A stretch of 7,077 nucleotides of DNA from contig DLOP01000116.1 in assembly GCA_002478505.1 (NCBI GenBank), positions 19,468 to 26,544 of the forward strand, in the 5' to 3' direction. This document shows positions 6,091 through 7,077 of this stretch, piece by piece (position 1 is the first letter of the stretch; each line of letters starts with the position of its first letter). Both the position numbers and the translations under genes were made by a program. This DNA is from Lachnospiraceae bacterium UBA7481 (GTDB lineage: Bacteria; Bacillota; Clostridia; Lachnospirales; Lachnospiraceae). The notes beneath the pieces were generated by a model. The model was given only the letters and a program-made list of their open reading frames with translations. It ran no database searches and was not told where the DNA came from.

Positions 6091-6741
6091 TTATTTTTTA
6101 CAAAACTCATTCATTTCTTCCTCAAGTAGTTTAAATACCTTTGCCACAAGATAACCATCTGCAATAGCATGATTCAGTCTTACCGATACAGGCATCATCA
6201 ACCTTGACTTTTCTTCTCTGTACTTTCCCCAGTTTACGATGGGTGCAAAGAATAAATGTCCATCCGGTAATTCTATATTTAGCGAATCATATGACAGCCA
6301 TGAAATATACGATGCATCGAACCAATTGGGATGGTTCTGCATGTCCAGTCCATATTCTCTTGTATTCTTTGCCTTTTCAATATCTTCCGCCGCATATTTA
6401 TAAAAGGTATCATAATCCTCATAATATATTGTATATACCGGCGTGCAGGTTTCCGTATCTTCGTGAAATATGTACTGTGTAGGGTTAATCACATCATAAC
6501 AAATCAGTTCTTCCGTTTGCCAAAGATATCCCATCTTATAATCATCTCTGGAATTCAAGACCTTAACCAGAATATACAAGAAATTGATATAGAATTTCGT
6601 TCCTTTCTCTTTCGAGTAAGAAACCAGATCAGTAACATCTATTCTGGCAGTTAGGGACGTAGAGCATTTACAATCCTCAGAAAAATGCTTAAAAACCCCT
6701 TTCCTGTAATACTTTTCTTTATCAATAACTCTATAATTCAT
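6091..6741 (-). CDS. Chloramphenicol acetyltransferase-like acyltransferase (CatA family)
   Basis: 216 residues, the normal length of type A CAT subunits, which transfer acetyl from acetyl-CoA to chloramphenicol in a cytoplasmic trimer. The N-terminus follows the CAT pattern (YRKGVFKHF, then CSTSLTARIDVT). In the middle are GTKFYINFLYILVKVLN and a TQYIFHEDTETCTPVYT segment like the YTIFH-D-TETF of CATs. SWLSYDSLNIE (147-157) corresponds to the PWTSF-x-x-FNLN region with the oxyanion serine. The catalytic motif is HAIADG with His191 and Asp195. The residue before the catalytic His is Asn (LNHAIADG), where classical resistance enzymes have a second His. Resistance activity is therefore not assured and another acceptor is possible. 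AAAGG lies 7-8 nt before ATG. Confidence 0.85.
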   Translation of the reverse strand: MNYRVIDKEKYYRKGVFKHFSEDCKCSTSLTARIDVTDLVSYSKEKGTKFYINFLYILVKVLNSRDDYKMGYLWQTEELICYDVINPTQYIFHEDTETCTPVYTIYYEDYDTFYKYAAEDIEKAKNTREYGLDMQNHPNWFDASYISWLSYDSLNIELPDGHLFFAPIVNWGKYREEKSRLMMPVSVRLNHAIADGYLVAKVFKLLEEEMNEFCKK

Positions 6742-6766
6742 AAATCAACCTTTTAGTTTCTAAAAT

Positions 6767-6794
6767 ATAATAGAGTTGCTAGCGCTTTTGGCAG
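6767..6794 (-). promoter_or_regulatory. Putative promoter of the CAT-like gene
   Basis: On the minus strand CTGCCA (6789-6794, four of six -35 bases) and TATTAT (6767-6772, five of six -10 bases) are separated by 16 nt. The predicted start lies about 20 nt before the start codon at 6741. The spacer contains overlapping GCTAGC and AGCGCT palindromes (6778-6786). Confidence 0.4.
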
Positions 6795-6834
6795 TCCACT
6801 TTTCTACAGGATCCACCACTAATAGTATATAATA

Positions 6835-7077
6835 CATAAGCGGGACTATAAGCCGGGTTATGTCATAGCCGGCAATGCCGGCCGGGATGATCATCTATCT
6901 GGTCCTGCTGTTGCCAGCAGGCTCTAGCGACCTACCTGAAGACAGGCCGGGCAAGCCTGTCGTCTTCTGTTTGGTCTTGCTTCGGATGGGGTTTACATGG
7001 CTCCGCCCGTTACCGGACGGACGGTAGTCTCTTACACTGCCTTTCCACCCTAACCAGGAGAAACGCCAAGCGTTTCT
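6835..7077 (-). ncRNA. rnpB: RNase P RNA, 3' part (type A-like)
   Basis: This is the catalytic RNA of RNase P, which trims the 5' leader from pre-tRNAs. The minus strand has recognisable conserved pieces in the expected order: a hairpin AGAAACGC/GCGTTTCT with loop TTG (7059-7077, P12 position), AGGGTGGAAAGGC and GTAAGAG (about 7050-7028), GTAAACCCCATCCGAAGCAA followed by GACCAAA (about 6995-6969), AGGTAGGTCGCT-AGAGCC (about 6937-6920), GCAACAGCAGG, GATAGATGATCATC (about 6897-6884), and the 3' signature ACATAACCCGGCTTAT (6863-6848). The 5' part, with the GAGGAAAGTCC motif, lies beyond the window. The 3' end is approximate, because the final P1 strand cannot be checked without the 5' end. The segment following the P12 hairpin lines up with E. 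coli rnpB (AGGTAAGGGTG...). Confidence 0.93.

Noticed and set aside
6777..6790. CcpA-like operator (TGCTAGCGCTTTTG) in the CAT-like promoter.
   Set aside because: It has the central AGCGCT, but the outer half-site bases do not match on either side, so the resemblance is weak.

Overview
The window looks like chromosomal DNA from a mid-G+C Firmicute of class Clostridia, most likely a gut Lachnospiraceae-type organism. I infer this from the AGGAG-type ribosome binding sites, a glucose-family PTS permease with C, B and A domains in one chain, a type A-like RNase P RNA, and small proteins (stand-alone PAS, DUF2809, CAT-like acyltransferase) of kinds common in that group. No database search was possible, so the taxonomic call is an inference.

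Left part (1-2711): a truncated carbon-nitrogen hydrolase gene runs off the left edge on the minus strand. It is divergent from a complete plus-strand gene for a 718-residue PTS EIICBA permease (glucose/glucoside type). A 333-base non-coding region separates the two. The PTS gene ends in a tandem and inverted GTAATATTACGCAT repeat. A long nested hairpin then fills the gap to the convergent minus-strand genes.

Middle and right (2712-6741): six genes all lie on the minus strand. In transcription order they are a chloramphenicol-acetyltransferase-like protein, a 338-residue membrane protein, a block of palindromic repeats, a stand-alone PAS protein, a 231-residue membrane protein with a C-terminal extracytoplasmic domain, a 117-residue membrane protein, and a 120-residue DUF2809 (VanZ-like) membrane protein. 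Spacing suggests three short transcription units: CAT-like plus the 338-aa protein (46-nt gap), PAS plus the 231-aa protein (52-nt gap), and the 117-aa protein plus DUF2809 (52-nt gap). For three of these genes a good Shine-Dalgarno sequence supports a start downstream of the longest reading frame.

Right edge (about 6835-7077): the 3' portion of the RNase P RNA gene rnpB lies on the minus strand, immediately upstream of the CAT-like gene. No strong terminator is visible between them.

The PTS gene and rnpB are ordinary core functions. The least explained part is the 4791-5007 repeat block. It has four copies of TACCATGT in two orientations, an exact 80-bp period between the two forward copies, extended -10-like motifs on the minus strand and a branched-fold module, all just upstream of the PAS gene. 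I see no complete defence system, CRISPR array, phage or insertion sequence here.
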